64,000 bases of DNA, from NCBI GenBank assembly GCA_017461505.1, contig JAFTXV010000008.1:1-64000 (forward strand), given 5' to 3'. This document shows positions 52,301 to 60,275 of this stretch, one piece after another. The notes below the pieces were generated by a model, which had not been told where the DNA came from, did no database searches, and saw nothing but the letters and a program-made list of their open reading frames with translations. Source of the stretch: Paludibacteraceae bacterium (GTDB taxonomy: Bacteria > Bacteroidota > Bacteroidia > Bacteroidales > Paludibacteraceae). Numbering within the stretch: the first letter of the stretch is position 1; each line of letters starts with the position of its first letter. Made by a program: the position numbers and the translations under genes.

Positions 52301-52879
52301 TTATTTGATTATTCCTTCTATAAATATTTTCAATCCTATCAGTATGAGATCAATGCCGCCTATTAATTTGGCATTAAAATGGAAGTGGTCGCCTGCGAGT
52401 TTTCCTACAATAAATCCTACAAGAGAAAATAAACAACCAGTTAGTGCAATAATGCCTATTGCACGCCATATAATTTCGGAATAAGGGACAAATACTACAC
52501 CTGTGACCAACGCATCTATTGATGTTGCGAATGCTAATGCAAGCAACATGCGCAGAGATAATCCGTCATGTGTATCAAATTTCTCAGGCTTGAATGATTC
52601 GTAAATCATTTTGCCACCAATATAGCCAAGCAGTACCAACGCAATCCATGGTGCAAAGCGTTCTGTAAAGGATGTAAACAAAGAACCCGCAAAATATCCT
52701 ATCAGTGGCATCATTCCTTGAAATAGCCCAAAGATGATAGCCATCAGGAGCGGCGTTGTAGTTTGTCGGTTAGAGTGGCGCGGCAAAGGTGAGCGCGTAA
52801 CTAATCCCTCGCAAGCAGCGACCGAGAAGCAGTCCATTGATATACCAATGGCTATAAGAAAAATATTGAGTGTTGACAT
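52301..52879 (-). CDS. mntP: Putative manganese efflux pump MntP
   Basis: A 192-residue membrane protein of the MntP (DUF204) family with six membrane segments and conserved acidic residues in GISMDCFSVAACEGL and FATSIDALVTGVVF. MntP exports Mn2+. It is followed after 16 bp by the CDP-alcohol phosphatidyltransferase and preceded by a TTTAGTG repeat spacer. I saw no yybP-ykoY-type Mn riboswitch. Confidence 0.92.
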   Translation of the reverse strand: MSTLNIFLIAIGISMDCFSVAACEGLVTRSPLPRHSNRQTTTPLLMAIIFGLFQGMMPLIGYFAGSLFTSFTERFAPWIALVLLGYIGGKMIYESFKPEKFDTHDGLSLRMLLALAFATSIDALVTGVVFVPYSEIIWRAIGIIALTGCLFSLVGFIVGKLAGDHFHFNAKLIGGIDLILIGLKIFIEGIIK

Positions 52880-52884
52880 ATTGT

Positions 52885-52930
52885 TTAATGTTTAGTGGAC
52901 GGCGCGAGGCGCCAACCGTTTAGTGTTTAG
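52885..52930. repeat. TTTAATGTTTAGTGG / TTTAGTGTTTAG repeat with GGCGCGAGGCGCC
   Basis: This repeat cluster fills the gap between the CaCA 2 and mntP genes and touches the CaCA 2 stop codon. Confidence 0.6.
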
Positions 52931-54006
52931 GGGGTTATTATTCGATATGTGAGATAAGCAGCGTAGGTGAGAAGGAGGATGGCTCCGTGCCAACGCTTAA
53001 TCTCGTGTTTCTTGGTGAGATATACGAAGAGCATCACAAAGACACTACCCAATGCAGCCATCAACGCATCTATCTCCAGTCCGTGGTAGCCAGGCAAGGC
53101 TTTGACGCATGCGCTCGTACCAAGGATGAAGAAGATATTGAAGATATTGCTACCTATGACATTACCTAACGCAATATCGCAGTTCTTTTTGAATGCTGCC
53201 ATACAAGAGGTTGCCAGTTCGGGCAATGATGTACCCAATGCCACAACAGTAAGACCGATAATCGCATCGCTCACACCTAAAGAGTGTGCAATAGAAGTAG
53301 CACTCTTGACTATCAACTCGCCTCCGACAACCAAGCCCACCAGTCCACCGAGAATCAATGCCAATGCACGTTTGGCAGACATAGGTTTGTAGCCCTCGTT
53401 GCTCTCTGTTTGTGGTGCGCTACCAATACCTTTGAAATTATGCCAAAGGAAGATGAGGAAGAGAATGAGCAATATACTACCACCGATACCTGAGATGAAG
53501 CCCGCTTTACCTTGTCCAACGTTGATTGACCCTAAATCGCTGATAGATGGTTGGTTGATGCTCATATTGAATAAATGCTCAATTTGCAACCATGATGGGC
53601 TGTTGTATACCGCAAACAGCAAGACCAATAGTGCTGCCAACATACTGAAAGGTATGTCAAACTTGCGAGTAGCTTTTTGCGATGAAATCGGGAAAATTAG
53701 TGCAGTAAAGCCCAATATCACGAAGATATTGATGATATTACTACCCAGCACATTGGTGATGGCAATCTCGGTGCTTCCTTGTCCTACTGCCACCATGTTT
53801 ACCACGAACTCAGGCATACTGGTACCGAAAGCCACTACGGTCAGACCAATCACAATATCGCTCACGCCATATTTCTTTGCCAGACCCGAAGCACCGTCCA
53901 CGAGGAAGTCAGCCCCCTTGATGAGGGCTGCACAGCCCACAATAATCAGTGGTACTGCTACCCAAAAGCCGCCTATGGCGAGCCAATTGTCTAAGAAGTC
54001 AAACAT
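52927..54006 (-). CDS. CaCA-family Na+/Ca2+ exchanger-like antiporter 2
   Basis: A 359-residue antiporter with about ten membrane segments and both alpha-repeats: VAFGTSMPEFVVNMVAV with TNVLGSNIINIFV, and VALGTSLPELATSCMAAF with GNVIGSNIFNIFF. It is longer than paralogue 1 because of the loop after segment 4 (INQPSISDLGSINVGQGK). The ATG at 54006 follows the cls stop by one base. Ion specificity is unknown. Confidence 0.93.
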   Translation of the reverse strand: MFDFLDNWLAIGGFWVAVPLIIVGCAALIKGADFLVDGASGLAKKYGVSDIVIGLTVVAFGTSMPEFVVNMVAVGQGSTEIAITNVLGSNIINIFVILGFTALIFPISSQKATRKFDIPFSMLAALLVLLFAVYNSPSWLQIEHLFNMSINQPSISDLGSINVGQGKAGFISGIGGSILLILFLIFLWHNFKGIGSAPQTESNEGYKPMSAKRALALILGGLVGLVVGGELIVKSATSIAHSLGVSDAIIGLTVVALGTSLPELATSCMAAFKKNCDIALGNVIGSNIFNIFFILGTSACVKALPGYHGLEIDALMAALGSVFVMLFVYLTKKHEIKRWHGAILLLTYAAYLTYRIITP

Positions 54007-54007
54007 T

Positions 54008-55240
54008 TTATAATAAGTGTGCAAATGGTTTAACGATTACTTGCAGCAATCGCTCTTTGAAGGAGCGTTGTTGCCACCAGTCTTGCGGAATCATGTCGCA
54101 GTACCACATGTCTTGTTCGAAGATCTGCCGCATTTGTTGAGCAAAGATTGTGTCATAGACAAACGCATTCACTTCGGAACTTTGCGTAAAACTGCGGAAA
54201 TCAATGTTTGAAGAACCTACGGTGGCTATCTTATCATCTGCTACCCACGCTTTGGCGTGGATAAAACCAAAGGTATGGAAATAGACTTTCACTCCTGCTG
54301 CCAGTAGTGGTTTGAGATACGAGCGCGAAGCGTAAGAGATAAAGATAGATCGATCACCCCGTTTAGGAATCATCAGTCGCACATCTACTCCGCGTTTGGC
54401 AGCCTCGCATAAAGCTTCTTCTAACTGTTTCGGTGGCAGGAAATAGGGAGATTGGATATACAAGTATTGCTTCGCAGAGTCCGCCATTTGTATCATGGCT
54501 TGCAGAATAGGTGGCATGCTGTCCTCTGGGTCGGAAGCAACGATTTGGATGGGGCATGGTGCTCGGTGTAGAGTGTAAGGTGTAGAGTGTAAAGGCAGAG
54601 GATCAGATTGTTTGCGCCAATCATCCATGAATACTTGTTGCAATTGTTGGCATGCTGCGCCCTCAATGCGCAGGTGTGTATCGCGCCAATCGCCATTGTG
54701 TACGCCCTTTAGGTAACGCTCGGCGATATTCATTCCGCCCATATAACCAATATGCCCGTCAATGACTACAATCTTGCGGTGGTTACGGTTGTTGGAGTAG
54801 GCAGACGGAATAGGCAATACGGGGTTGTAACGATGTACCTTGACACCAGCCCTTTGCATCTCTCGAAAGAATGAGTGTTTGACTATACTACCTGGAAACG
54901 CATCGTAAATGACCAATACAGGAACACCCTCGTTGGCTTTTTTCATCAATGCCTCTCGCACCACCATACCCAACGAATCCTTCTCAAACTTAAAGAACTG
55001 AAACAGTACATATTCTTTCGCGCAGTCAATATCGCGCAAGAGGGAAGGAATGAGTTGGGAGATATTGGTGTATGTCTCTATGTTATTGCCTTGTGTGGCA
55101 TGCTCTAGCGATAGCGATTGCTTTAGTTCACGGAGTTGCGCAGAAGGTTTGTATTGCCTTCTCCGAACAATATCACACACAATCGCGCCAATAACAACAA
55201 TGGCGAGAGCGACAATGATAATTATTTGATTGGTTTTCAT
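54008..55240 (-). CDS. cls: Cardiolipin synthase, phospholipase D type
   Basis: A 410-residue membrane-anchored enzyme with one N-terminal membrane segment and two HKD motifs: NHRKIVVIDGHIGYMGGMN and HAKAWVADDKIATVGSSN. It should condense phosphatidylglycerol into cardiolipin or transfer phosphatidyl groups. Residues ~215-230 (PLPLHSTPYTLHRAPC) are coded by a GTGTAGAGTGTAAG repeat (54563-54600) and sit between the two catalytic halves. It overlaps the upstream gene by four bases. Confidence 0.93.
   Translation of the reverse strand: MKTNQIIIIVALAIVVIGAIVCDIVRRRQYKPSAQLRELKQSLSLEHATQGNNIETYTNISQLIPSLLRDIDCAKEYVLFQFFKFEKDSLGMVVREALMKKANEGVPVLVIYDAFPGSIVKHSFFREMQRAGVKVHRYNPVLPIPSAYSNNRNHRKIVVIDGHIGYMGGMNIAERYLKGVHNGDWRDTHLRIEGAACQQLQQVFMDDWRKQSDPLPLHSTPYTLHRAPCPIQIVASDPEDSMPPILQAMIQMADSAKQYLYIQSPYFLPPKQLEEALCEAAKRGVDVRLMIPKRGDRSIFISYASRSYLKPLLAAGVKVYFHTFGFIHAKAWVADDKIATVGSSNIDFRSFTQSSEVNAFVYDTIFAQQMRQIFEQDMWYCDMIPQDWWQQRSFKERLLQVIVKPFAHLL
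54563..54600. repeat. GGTGTAGAGTGTAA repeat inside cls
   Basis: Three imperfect heptamers (ggtgtag, agtgtaa) identical in type to the intergenic array at 57270-57302. Confidence 0.7.
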
Positions 55241-55758
55241 CGATTTTTATTTCGTTTTCGTTCTTCACGGCGCAGTTGGCGTTGGTATGCACGGCGTTGG
55301 CGTTCTAAAGCGCGCTCTTGGTGCTGCTTCCACATTGCCTCTTGGCGCGCTTGAATCTCATCCTGATGCTTCTCCATATACCGCTGTAACCATGTCTTGC
55401 GCGGACGGACTACGGCAGGTGCTTCTTGCGTATTTGTGACCGTCACATCATAGTAACTCTTGCGTTTGAAGATACGGTATATCCACCATAGCCACGAGCG
55501 CGAGAAGGTGATATGCGTGTAGGCGTTGTCTTCTGATAGAAAGGTAGTACTCGTAGAAACAGTGAAGTTGAGTGACTTCCCTTTTTTGCCAATAGGAATA
55601 TATTTTCCGCTTCGAATGGTCAAAAAATACGCACCTTGAGGGAGCGTAAAACGCGCTTGAGGAGTTGACATCATGCCTACCAACCTGCCATTAACTACAA
55701 TCTCGTAACGGCGCCCTACACTCAGCCCTTGGTGCGTGATAACAATATTATGTTCCAT
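55237..55758 (-). CDS. Hypothetical protein with highly basic C-terminus
   Basis: A 173-residue protein, unrecognised. Residues ~1-75 look beta-rich (GRRYEIVVNGRLVG; RFTLPQGAYFLTIRSGKY) and resemble a small carbohydrate-binding or PEGA-like fold. The C-terminal ~55 residues are Arg/Gln-rich and helical (ERQRRAYQRQLRREERKR). No signal peptide. It overlaps cls by four bases and follows the TM-DnaJ gene by nine, so it belongs to the same transcript. Confidence 0.7.
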   Translation of the reverse strand: MEHNIVITHQGLSVGRRYEIVVNGRLVGMMSTPQARFTLPQGAYFLTIRSGKYIPIGKKGKSLNFTVSTSTTFLSEDNAYTHITFSRSWLWWIYRIFKRKSYYDVTVTNTQEAPAVVRPRKTWLQRYMEKHQDEIQARQEAMWKQHQERALERQRRAYQRQLRREERKRNKNR

Positions 55759-55767
55759 AGTTAAATA

Positions 55768-56115
55768 TTACTTTATATTTCGTTGTTGTTTGATATGTTC
55801 GTATGCTTTTTGAACTGCACGGAATTTCTCCGCTGCCCATTTTTGTTCTGTTTCAGATGCATTGATTTGTCGATCTGGATGATACTGCATTGCCATTCTA
55901 CGATAAGCCTTTTTGATCTCATCATCCGTCGCACTGGCAGTCAGCCCCAAAGTGGTATATGCCTGCTGCATGCCGTATGTCGGTTGCTTTGGTTGTGGTG
56001 GCGGTTGATAGTCGTAGGAACGATAGTCGTGTTGATTATTAGGATTATCACGCATATCTATAATGCGTATATTTCCGAACAACCATAAAAATAAGATTGA
56101 TAGTAGTATAAACAT
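55768..56115 (-). CDS. Membrane-anchored J-domain protein
   Basis: A 115-residue protein with an N-terminal membrane helix ([13 protein letters not shown]), a Pro/Gln/Tyr-rich linker ([18 protein letters not shown]) and a C-terminal J domain ([27 protein letters not shown] with the HPD motif). J domains stimulate DnaK ATPase activity. This one would recruit DnaK to the inner membrane. It is the first gene of the envelope cluster running to 51150. Confidence 0.9.
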   Translation of the reverse strand: MFILLSILFLWLFGNIRIIDMRDNPNNQHDYRSYDYQPPPQPKQPTYGMQQAYTTLGLTASATDDEIKKAYRRMAMQYHPDRQINASETEQKWAAEKFRAVQKAYEHIKQQRNIK

Positions 56116-56273
56116 TTTATTTTCTTTTATTAGTTCCCTTTTCGTAGTTCCCGCTGTTTGACCGAATATTGCATATTTTGCTATAGCTGTCCACCTACAA
56201 TACTCGCAGCGGGAGATTACGAAAAAGAGATTATCACTAACTTATAGGCGAAAACTGTGCCAAAAGGTCATAA

Positions 56274-56308
56274 AAAAGCCCCTTGACAGAGGTTTTCCGT
56301 CAAAGGGC
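56274..56308 (-). terminator. Terminator of the AraC gene
   Basis: Minus strand: GCCCTTTGACGG...CTGTCAAGGGGC stem followed by TTTTTT. Confidence 0.8.
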
Positions 56309-56332
56309 AAATGTGTGTATCCATTTGGACAA

Positions 56333-57187
56333 TTACCTCTGTTCGCGATACGACAATGCTGACATGCCTGTCAGGCGGTGGAAGTACTTGCAAAAACTGC
56401 TAGCAGAGGAAAAGCACATATCAACAGCTATCTCTTTGACACTCATATTGGTATTGGAGAGCAATGACTTAATTTCAGCTATCGCTATTTTGTCTATAAT
56501 ATCCGTGGGCGTAGATTGAACAGTATTTCGGCAAATGGCTTGCAGGTATTTGGTTGTAATACACAATTTTTCTGCATACCAACTTGCACTGCGTTCCCTG
56601 CCTTTAGTCTCTTGCAATAGGCGCATAAACTCAAGCATTAGTTGTTGCTTGCGGTCGGTGGATTGGTCTATCTCAAGGCGTTGAGATGGGTGTTGCTGCA
56701 TCTCTTGGTCAATCCATGCTAGCAGTTCAAAGATAGCCGATTGGCACAGCAAATATTGAATACGCTGGTGATAGATATTATCGAGTTCGGTGTGAGACAA
56801 TAGTATATTATAGTATTGTTGCATGTGCTCACGCACAGATGAGGAAATAGTCTGTACAGGATGGGCGTGAAGGAACTGAATCTTCTTGTGCCACTCTTTC
56901 TCTATTTGCAGGCAGGAGTAGATGGTTTCATCCATCTGCGAGGTGGGATTGATGATGATATTGCACTGCCAGTCGGGCGAAAGGGCAAGTATAGCGAGCT
57001 CTGCTGCAAAGCTACCAAATAGCACCATTTGTGAAGTCAGGTGGTAGTGGACATGATTAAACTCAATGTCTGCCCAACCTTTTGTAACCAATAGGGTGTA
57101 GTTGGCAGTAGCAGGCATACCTTGCTTATCGCCGAGTTGACGGATATCGTTGCTAGTTGTGATGTGTTGGAATAGGTTAGTTGGCAT
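56333..57187 (-). CDS. AraC-family transcriptional regulator
   Basis: A 284-residue regulator. The N-terminal ~180 residues form a cupin-like sensing domain (YTLLVTKGWADIEFNHVHYH). The C-terminal double helix-turn-helix has ITTKYLQAICRNTVQSTPTD, SVKEIAVDMCFSSASSFCK and YFHRLTGMSALSYRE. I use ATG 57187 because the upstream TTG (57214) lies in the -7 box. Ligand and targets are unknown. Confidence 0.93.
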   Translation of the reverse strand: MPTNLFQHITTSNDIRQLGDKQGMPATANYTLLVTKGWADIEFNHVHYHLTSQMVLFGSFAAELAILALSPDWQCNIIINPTSQMDETIYSCLQIEKEWHKKIQFLHAHPVQTISSSVREHMQQYYNILLSHTELDNIYHQRIQYLLCQSAIFELLAWIDQEMQQHPSQRLEIDQSTDRKQQLMLEFMRLLQETKGRERSASWYAEKLCITTKYLQAICRNTVQSTPTDIIDKIAIAEIKSLLSNTNMSVKEIAVDMCFSSASSFCKYFHRLTGMSALSYREQR

Positions 57188-57211
57188 AGCTAAGTGGGAT
57201 TGATTAGCCTG

Positions 57212-57242
57212 CAAAGGTACTGAAAATTTTTGATATATGCAA
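57212..57242 (-). promoter_or_regulatory. Promoter of the AraC gene
   Basis: TTGC at 57242-57239 and TACCTTTG at 57219-57212, with an ATATCAAAAATTTTCAG spacer. Confidence 0.75.
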
Positions 57243-57269
57243 GAAAAATCGCTTTTTGGGGCGATTTTT

Positions 57270-57302
57270 TTAGGTGTAAGGTGTAGAGTGTAGGGTGTAG
57301 AG
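57270..57302. repeat. GGTGTAAGGTGTAGAGTGTAGG heptamer array
   Basis: About four heptamers; the same family occurs inside cls at 54563-54600. Confidence 0.7.
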
Positions 57303-57307
57303 GCTGG

Positions 57308-57332
57308 GAATACCCGAATGCATTCGGGACAA
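57308..57332. repeat. AATACCCGAAT hairpin, copy 1
   Basis: cccgaatg/cattcggg palindrome flanked by GGGAATA and ACAAT. Copy 2 lies at 58338-58365. Confidence 0.65.
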
Positions 57333-57345
57333 TATCATGGTGTTC

Positions 57346-57519
57346 TTAGACTGAGAACTCCAACAAACACTTGTGGCAGAGGCATTGGTTGGGATATTGC
57401 GCTGCCAGATGTGCACGAGTAGCAGGAGAGAGTTCCACGCCTGCACATTGGCACTTAGCGGGATTCTCGTGCTGGCAAATAAACGCAGCTCCACAGCGCG
57501 GACAAGATTTGTGTTCCAT
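57346..57519 (-). CDS. Small cysteine-rich CWC-type zinc protein
   Basis: A 57-residue protein: MEHKSCPRCGAAFICQHENP, then AKCQCAGVELSPATRAHLAA, ending CLCHKCLLEFSV. Four cysteine pairs (CPRC, CQH, CQC, CLCHKC) fit the cysteine-rich CWC family, which probably binds zinc. It begins 11 bp after the stop of the acetyltransferase gene and is likely co-transcribed with it. Function unknown. Confidence 0.8.
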   Translation of the reverse strand: MEHKSCPRCGAAFICQHENPAKCQCAGVELSPATRAHLAAQYPNQCLCHKCLLEFSV

Positions 57520-57530
57520 AGTTGCTTGAG

Positions 57531-58118
57531 TTACCTATCCCATGATTTGTGTTTGTCGGCTTCGGTGATGGGGCGGACGGGGCGGCAAGGATTGCCCACG
57601 GCGACTACATTGTCGGGGATGTCTTTTACCACGACGGAGCCACCGCCAATGACAACATTCGAACCAATCTTCACGCCTGGCATCACATGTACACCTGCTC
57701 CAATCCATACATTATCACCCACTGTGATGGGGTAGGCATACTCCAAGCCCTGATTGCGGCGTTCGGCATCAATAGGATGACCAGCTGTGTAGAAACCACA
57801 GCTGGGAGCAATAAACACATTATCGCCAAAAGTGACTTTGGCACCATCGAGAATGACGGTATTGTGGTTGGCGAAGAAGTTCTTGCCTACTTCGATATTG
57901 TAGCCATAATCGCACCAGAAAGGTGCCAGAATGCAGCAGTTATCGGATTTCTTACCTAATAGTTGGCTGAGAATCTGTTGTTGGTGGATCTCATCGGAGG
58001 GGCGTAGTTGGTTGAACTGGTAGCACAAGTCTTTGGCTACTTGACGCTCGCGAATGAGCTCGGTATCGTAGTTCGCATCGTACAGCATCTGCCGTTGCAT
58101 TTTTTCTTTTTCGGTCAT
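57531..58118 (-). CDS. Sugar O-acetyltransferase (maltose/galactoside acetyltransferase type)
   Basis: A 195-residue left-handed beta-helix acetyltransferase. It opens MTEKEKMQRQMLYDANYDTE, the maltose acetyltransferase N-terminus. Hexapeptide repeats include VGKNFFANHNTVILDGAKV and NVVIGGGSVVVKDIP. The catalytic His is in FYTAGHPIDAERR. The start is ATG 58118, since the upstream in-frame codons lie over the promoter. It acetylates a sugar with acetyl-CoA in the cytosol. Confidence 0.95.
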   Translation of the reverse strand: MTEKEKMQRQMLYDANYDTELIRERQVAKDLCYQFNQLRPSDEIHQQQILSQLLGKKSDNCCILAPFWCDYGYNIEVGKNFFANHNTVILDGAKVTFGDNVFIAPSCGFYTAGHPIDAERRNQGLEYAYPITVGDNVWIGAGVHVMPGVKIGSNVVIGGGSVVVKDIPDNVVAVGNPCRPVRPITEADKHKSWDR

Positions 58119-58138
58119 GATAAAAAGAATTAATGCTG

Positions 58139-58169
58139 CAAAGGTAGTGCTTTTTCGGGATATGTGCAA
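58139..58169 (-). promoter_or_regulatory. Promoter of the acetyltransferase-CWC genes
   Basis: TTGC at 58169-58166 and TACCTTTG at 58146-58139. Confidence 0.75.
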
Positions 58170-58232
58170 GAAAATGGCGACTTTTTCGCTATTTTCAGTT
58201 TAGAGGACGCTCGCGTGGCGAGCTACAGTTTA

Positions 58233-58275
58233 AGAGCACCCCATAACGCCACGAGCGTTATCGGGGACCCCGCTG
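58233..58275. repeat. GAGCACCCC...GGGGACCCCGCTG palindrome, copy 2
   Basis: Outer sequence identical to 50542-50583 with a different inner stem (ataacgc/gcgttat). Confidence 0.75.
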
Positions 58276-58603
58276 AGGTTAGAGGCAAGAATATTTGCCA
58301 GACCACTGGCAAAAACTAGACATGTGGCTGGAGGTGAGAATACCCGAATAACATTCGGGATAATGGACATAGAAGTTCCTTGTGGAATACTCGATAGTAA
58401 GTAGAGGGTGTTGGGGAGTCGGGACACGCTAGACGAGACACCGTCGAGCGTTGAATATGTAGCAACACCGTTAAGCACTGGATAGAACTGTATAATTAGT
58501 TATCGTGTTTTTTTTAGTCGCTCTTGATAAACAACGCTACTCTTGCGTGAAGGTAGCGCAAGAGTAGCGAAAAAAGTTATTACTATTTGTTGACTCTTAG
58601 GTC
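58276..58603. other. Repeat-bearing non-coding spacer
   Basis: Contains the second AATACCCGAAT hairpin (58338-58365), a CGACGGTGTCTCGTC-type inverted repeat near 58435-58452, and a 13-bp perfect stem cgctactcttgcg/cgcaagagtagcg (58535-58570) just after the stop of the 58604 gene. A possible 82-codon minus frame here has no coding features. Confidence 0.55.
58535..58570 (-). terminator. CGCTACTCTTGCG hairpin after the 58604 gene
   Basis: Thirteen-bp perfect stem, related in sequence to the 49457-49502 hairpin. No long U run follows, so termination is uncertain. Confidence 0.55.
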
Positions 58604-59899
58604 TTATAAGAGGACATACTTATTTTTATCAGGATTAGCAATATCTTTTTGTACATGCCATATTTTTATTCGCGCATTGTCCCAACCGTTATTGTTGATT
58701 ATGCGTAGTTTACGTAATTCTACAGTTTGTTTTTTTGCTTTTTTATTGGTATCATAAACATTTTGGGCTGCTTGTTTGATATATGTAGCATAATCATGTG
58801 GCATAACTGCTTTTTTATCTGCCAATCTCCACGAATCTTTTGTCTTAACAACATCAAATGTGAGTGTTTCTACTTGAACACTATAAGATTCGGATAGATA
58901 TTGCTCCAAACTACATGTTCGCTGCGTATTAGGTTCTGTTACTGTTGCGATTTTTAAGATGCCTTTGACCAATAAATCGGAAATCAACGAAGCTACCGTA
59001 TCTTTCTCTCCATCTGGAACTTCTACATAAAATTCACTTTCAGGAGGAATGCTTACATACAATTTTGTTTTTTCCTCCAACTTTAACATATCGTTCAAGA
59101 CCATTTGCGTGTAGCGTTCTTCTTCCAAATCAAGGAATAACTTGTGAATTAAATTTGCTGCTTCAGGATTTTCCTTTGAGAGTTTTTGCGGTTTAAGATT
59201 ACTTACAAACTGTTGATATTTTCTTTCAAGTTCTGCTTTTCTTTCCGCTTCTGCATATGCTTCGTACTCTTGTTTTGATACTTCTTTTATTTCATTAGTA
59301 GATATGAAGTTTGCTATTCGTAGTATGGTAGGTGTAACGTTACCCCATTTGCCAAACGAAGCAATCTCTCCATATTTTGTCCAGTATGAAAAGTCAGTAA
59401 TAGTATCAAGCTTCACAACTGTGGACTTAGTCATTTTGACAGCTTTTTGTATCACACTTTTCCCTTTATTGTTTTTATACGAAACATATACCCATTCGGA
59501 TTTACATTCATATTTCTCTCCTTTGTTATATTCTATCCATGTATTTTGCTTTGAAGGTAATTTCAAAATGGTTATTCTGTCATTCCTTCTGCTTTCACCC
59601 AAGAAATTTGAGTATAGTTGTCCTGTACTAATAACCGCATCGTCGGAAATATCATAAGCATATATTGTTATGGAACTTCCCATTGGATAACCATTCTGGT
59701 CGGTCATACGAAGTTTTTCTTGTATAACTCGTTCCCAACCACGAGAACTAACGATTATTTCTAACTCTTGAGGATATGACTCAGGAGACCAAGTGTATTC
59801 TTGAGAATACTTAGGGTAGAAATAGTCGCTTACTTTTTCTTGTGCTTGAATAGCCAATGTAAGAACTGCACTAATGACTACAAATAGTATTTTTTTCAT
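58604..59899 (-). CDS. Exported protein of unknown function
   Basis: A 431-residue protein with a signal peptide (MKKILFVVISAVLTLAIQAQ). I recognise no family. Residues ~25-200 are beta-rich with paired aromatic residues (YTWSPESYPQELEIIVSSRG), residues ~205-240 are charged helical (EVSKQEYEAYAEAERKAELE), and the C-terminus is mixed (KIWHVQKDIANPDKNKYVLL). Codon use is more AT-rich than in its neighbours. Its leader contains the second copy of the structured RNA element, which links it to the giant surface protein at the other end of the window. Confidence 0.8.
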   Translation of the reverse strand: MKKILFVVISAVLTLAIQAQEKVSDYFYPKYSQEYTWSPESYPQELEIIVSSRGWERVIQEKLRMTDQNGYPMGSSITIYAYDISDDAVISTGQLYSNFLGESRRNDRITILKLPSKQNTWIEYNKGEKYECKSEWVYVSYKNNKGKSVIQKAVKMTKSTVVKLDTITDFSYWTKYGEIASFGKWGNVTPTILRIANFISTNEIKEVSKQEYEAYAEAERKAELERKYQQFVSNLKPQKLSKENPEAANLIHKLFLDLEEERYTQMVLNDMLKLEEKTKLYVSIPPESEFYVEVPDGEKDTVASLISDLLVKGILKIATVTEPNTQRTCSLEQYLSESYSVQVETLTFDVVKTKDSWRLADKKAVMPHDYATYIKQAAQNVYDTNKKAKKQTVELRKLRIINNNGWDNARIKIWHVQKDIANPDKNKYVLL

Positions 59900-60001
59900 G
59901 TTATTAAGAATTTAAATTGCCTACTCTTTGTCGGATTTTCGGCATACTCCGTATTTTAAGTGTTTGATTTATTGTTTATTAATTGGATTTTATATACATA
60001 C

Positions 60002-60025
60002 AAAAAGCGTGAACTTTCGTTCGCT
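60002..60025 (-). terminator. Terminator-like hairpin at the end of leader element copy 2
   Basis: AGCGAAC-GAAA-GTTCACGCT followed by TTTTTG on the minus strand. Its ACGCT arm also closes P0. Confidence 0.5.
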
Positions 60026-60185
60026 TCAATTTGATTTTCTGAGGTTCTCGACTACCTTTAAGTATTCAAATCTACGCACGGAAAACTCACGCTGTAAACG
60101 CGAGCGTGCATAAACCGTACTTGAATACTTAATGATTTCTAAAAGTGTCGAGTTTTCAGAAAATCAAGTCTGGGCTTATAACGCT
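60006..60185 (-). promoter_or_regulatory. Structured leader element, copy 2 (candidate riboswitch/attenuator)
   Basis: Same architecture as 5971-6146. Stems: P0 60006-60010/60181-60185 (agcgt/acgct), P1 60031-60042/60156-60167 (12 bp), P2 60047-60052/60147-60152, P3 60058-60069/60121-60132 (12 bp), P4 60078-60081/60115-60118 and P5 60088-60093/60103-60108. P1 and P3 differ in sequence from copy 1 yet remain fully paired. The linkers TCGACTACCTTTA, AAAAGTGTCGA and TTATAACGCTATATTAAATAT are kept. No promoter is obvious just upstream; a GAATTTTGAATT-type repeat lies there (60220-60260). Confidence 0.75.
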
Positions 60186-60275
60186 ATATTAAATATGTCG
60201 GGCAACGGTATCGTTGCGGATTAACTATAAACTATGAATGATGAGTTATGAATTTTGAATTAGGAGTTGGGTGGG

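Noticed and set aside
58230-58478. 82-codon minus-strand gene
   Set aside because: It overlaps two palindromic repeat families and has no coding signature or promoter-start pairing.
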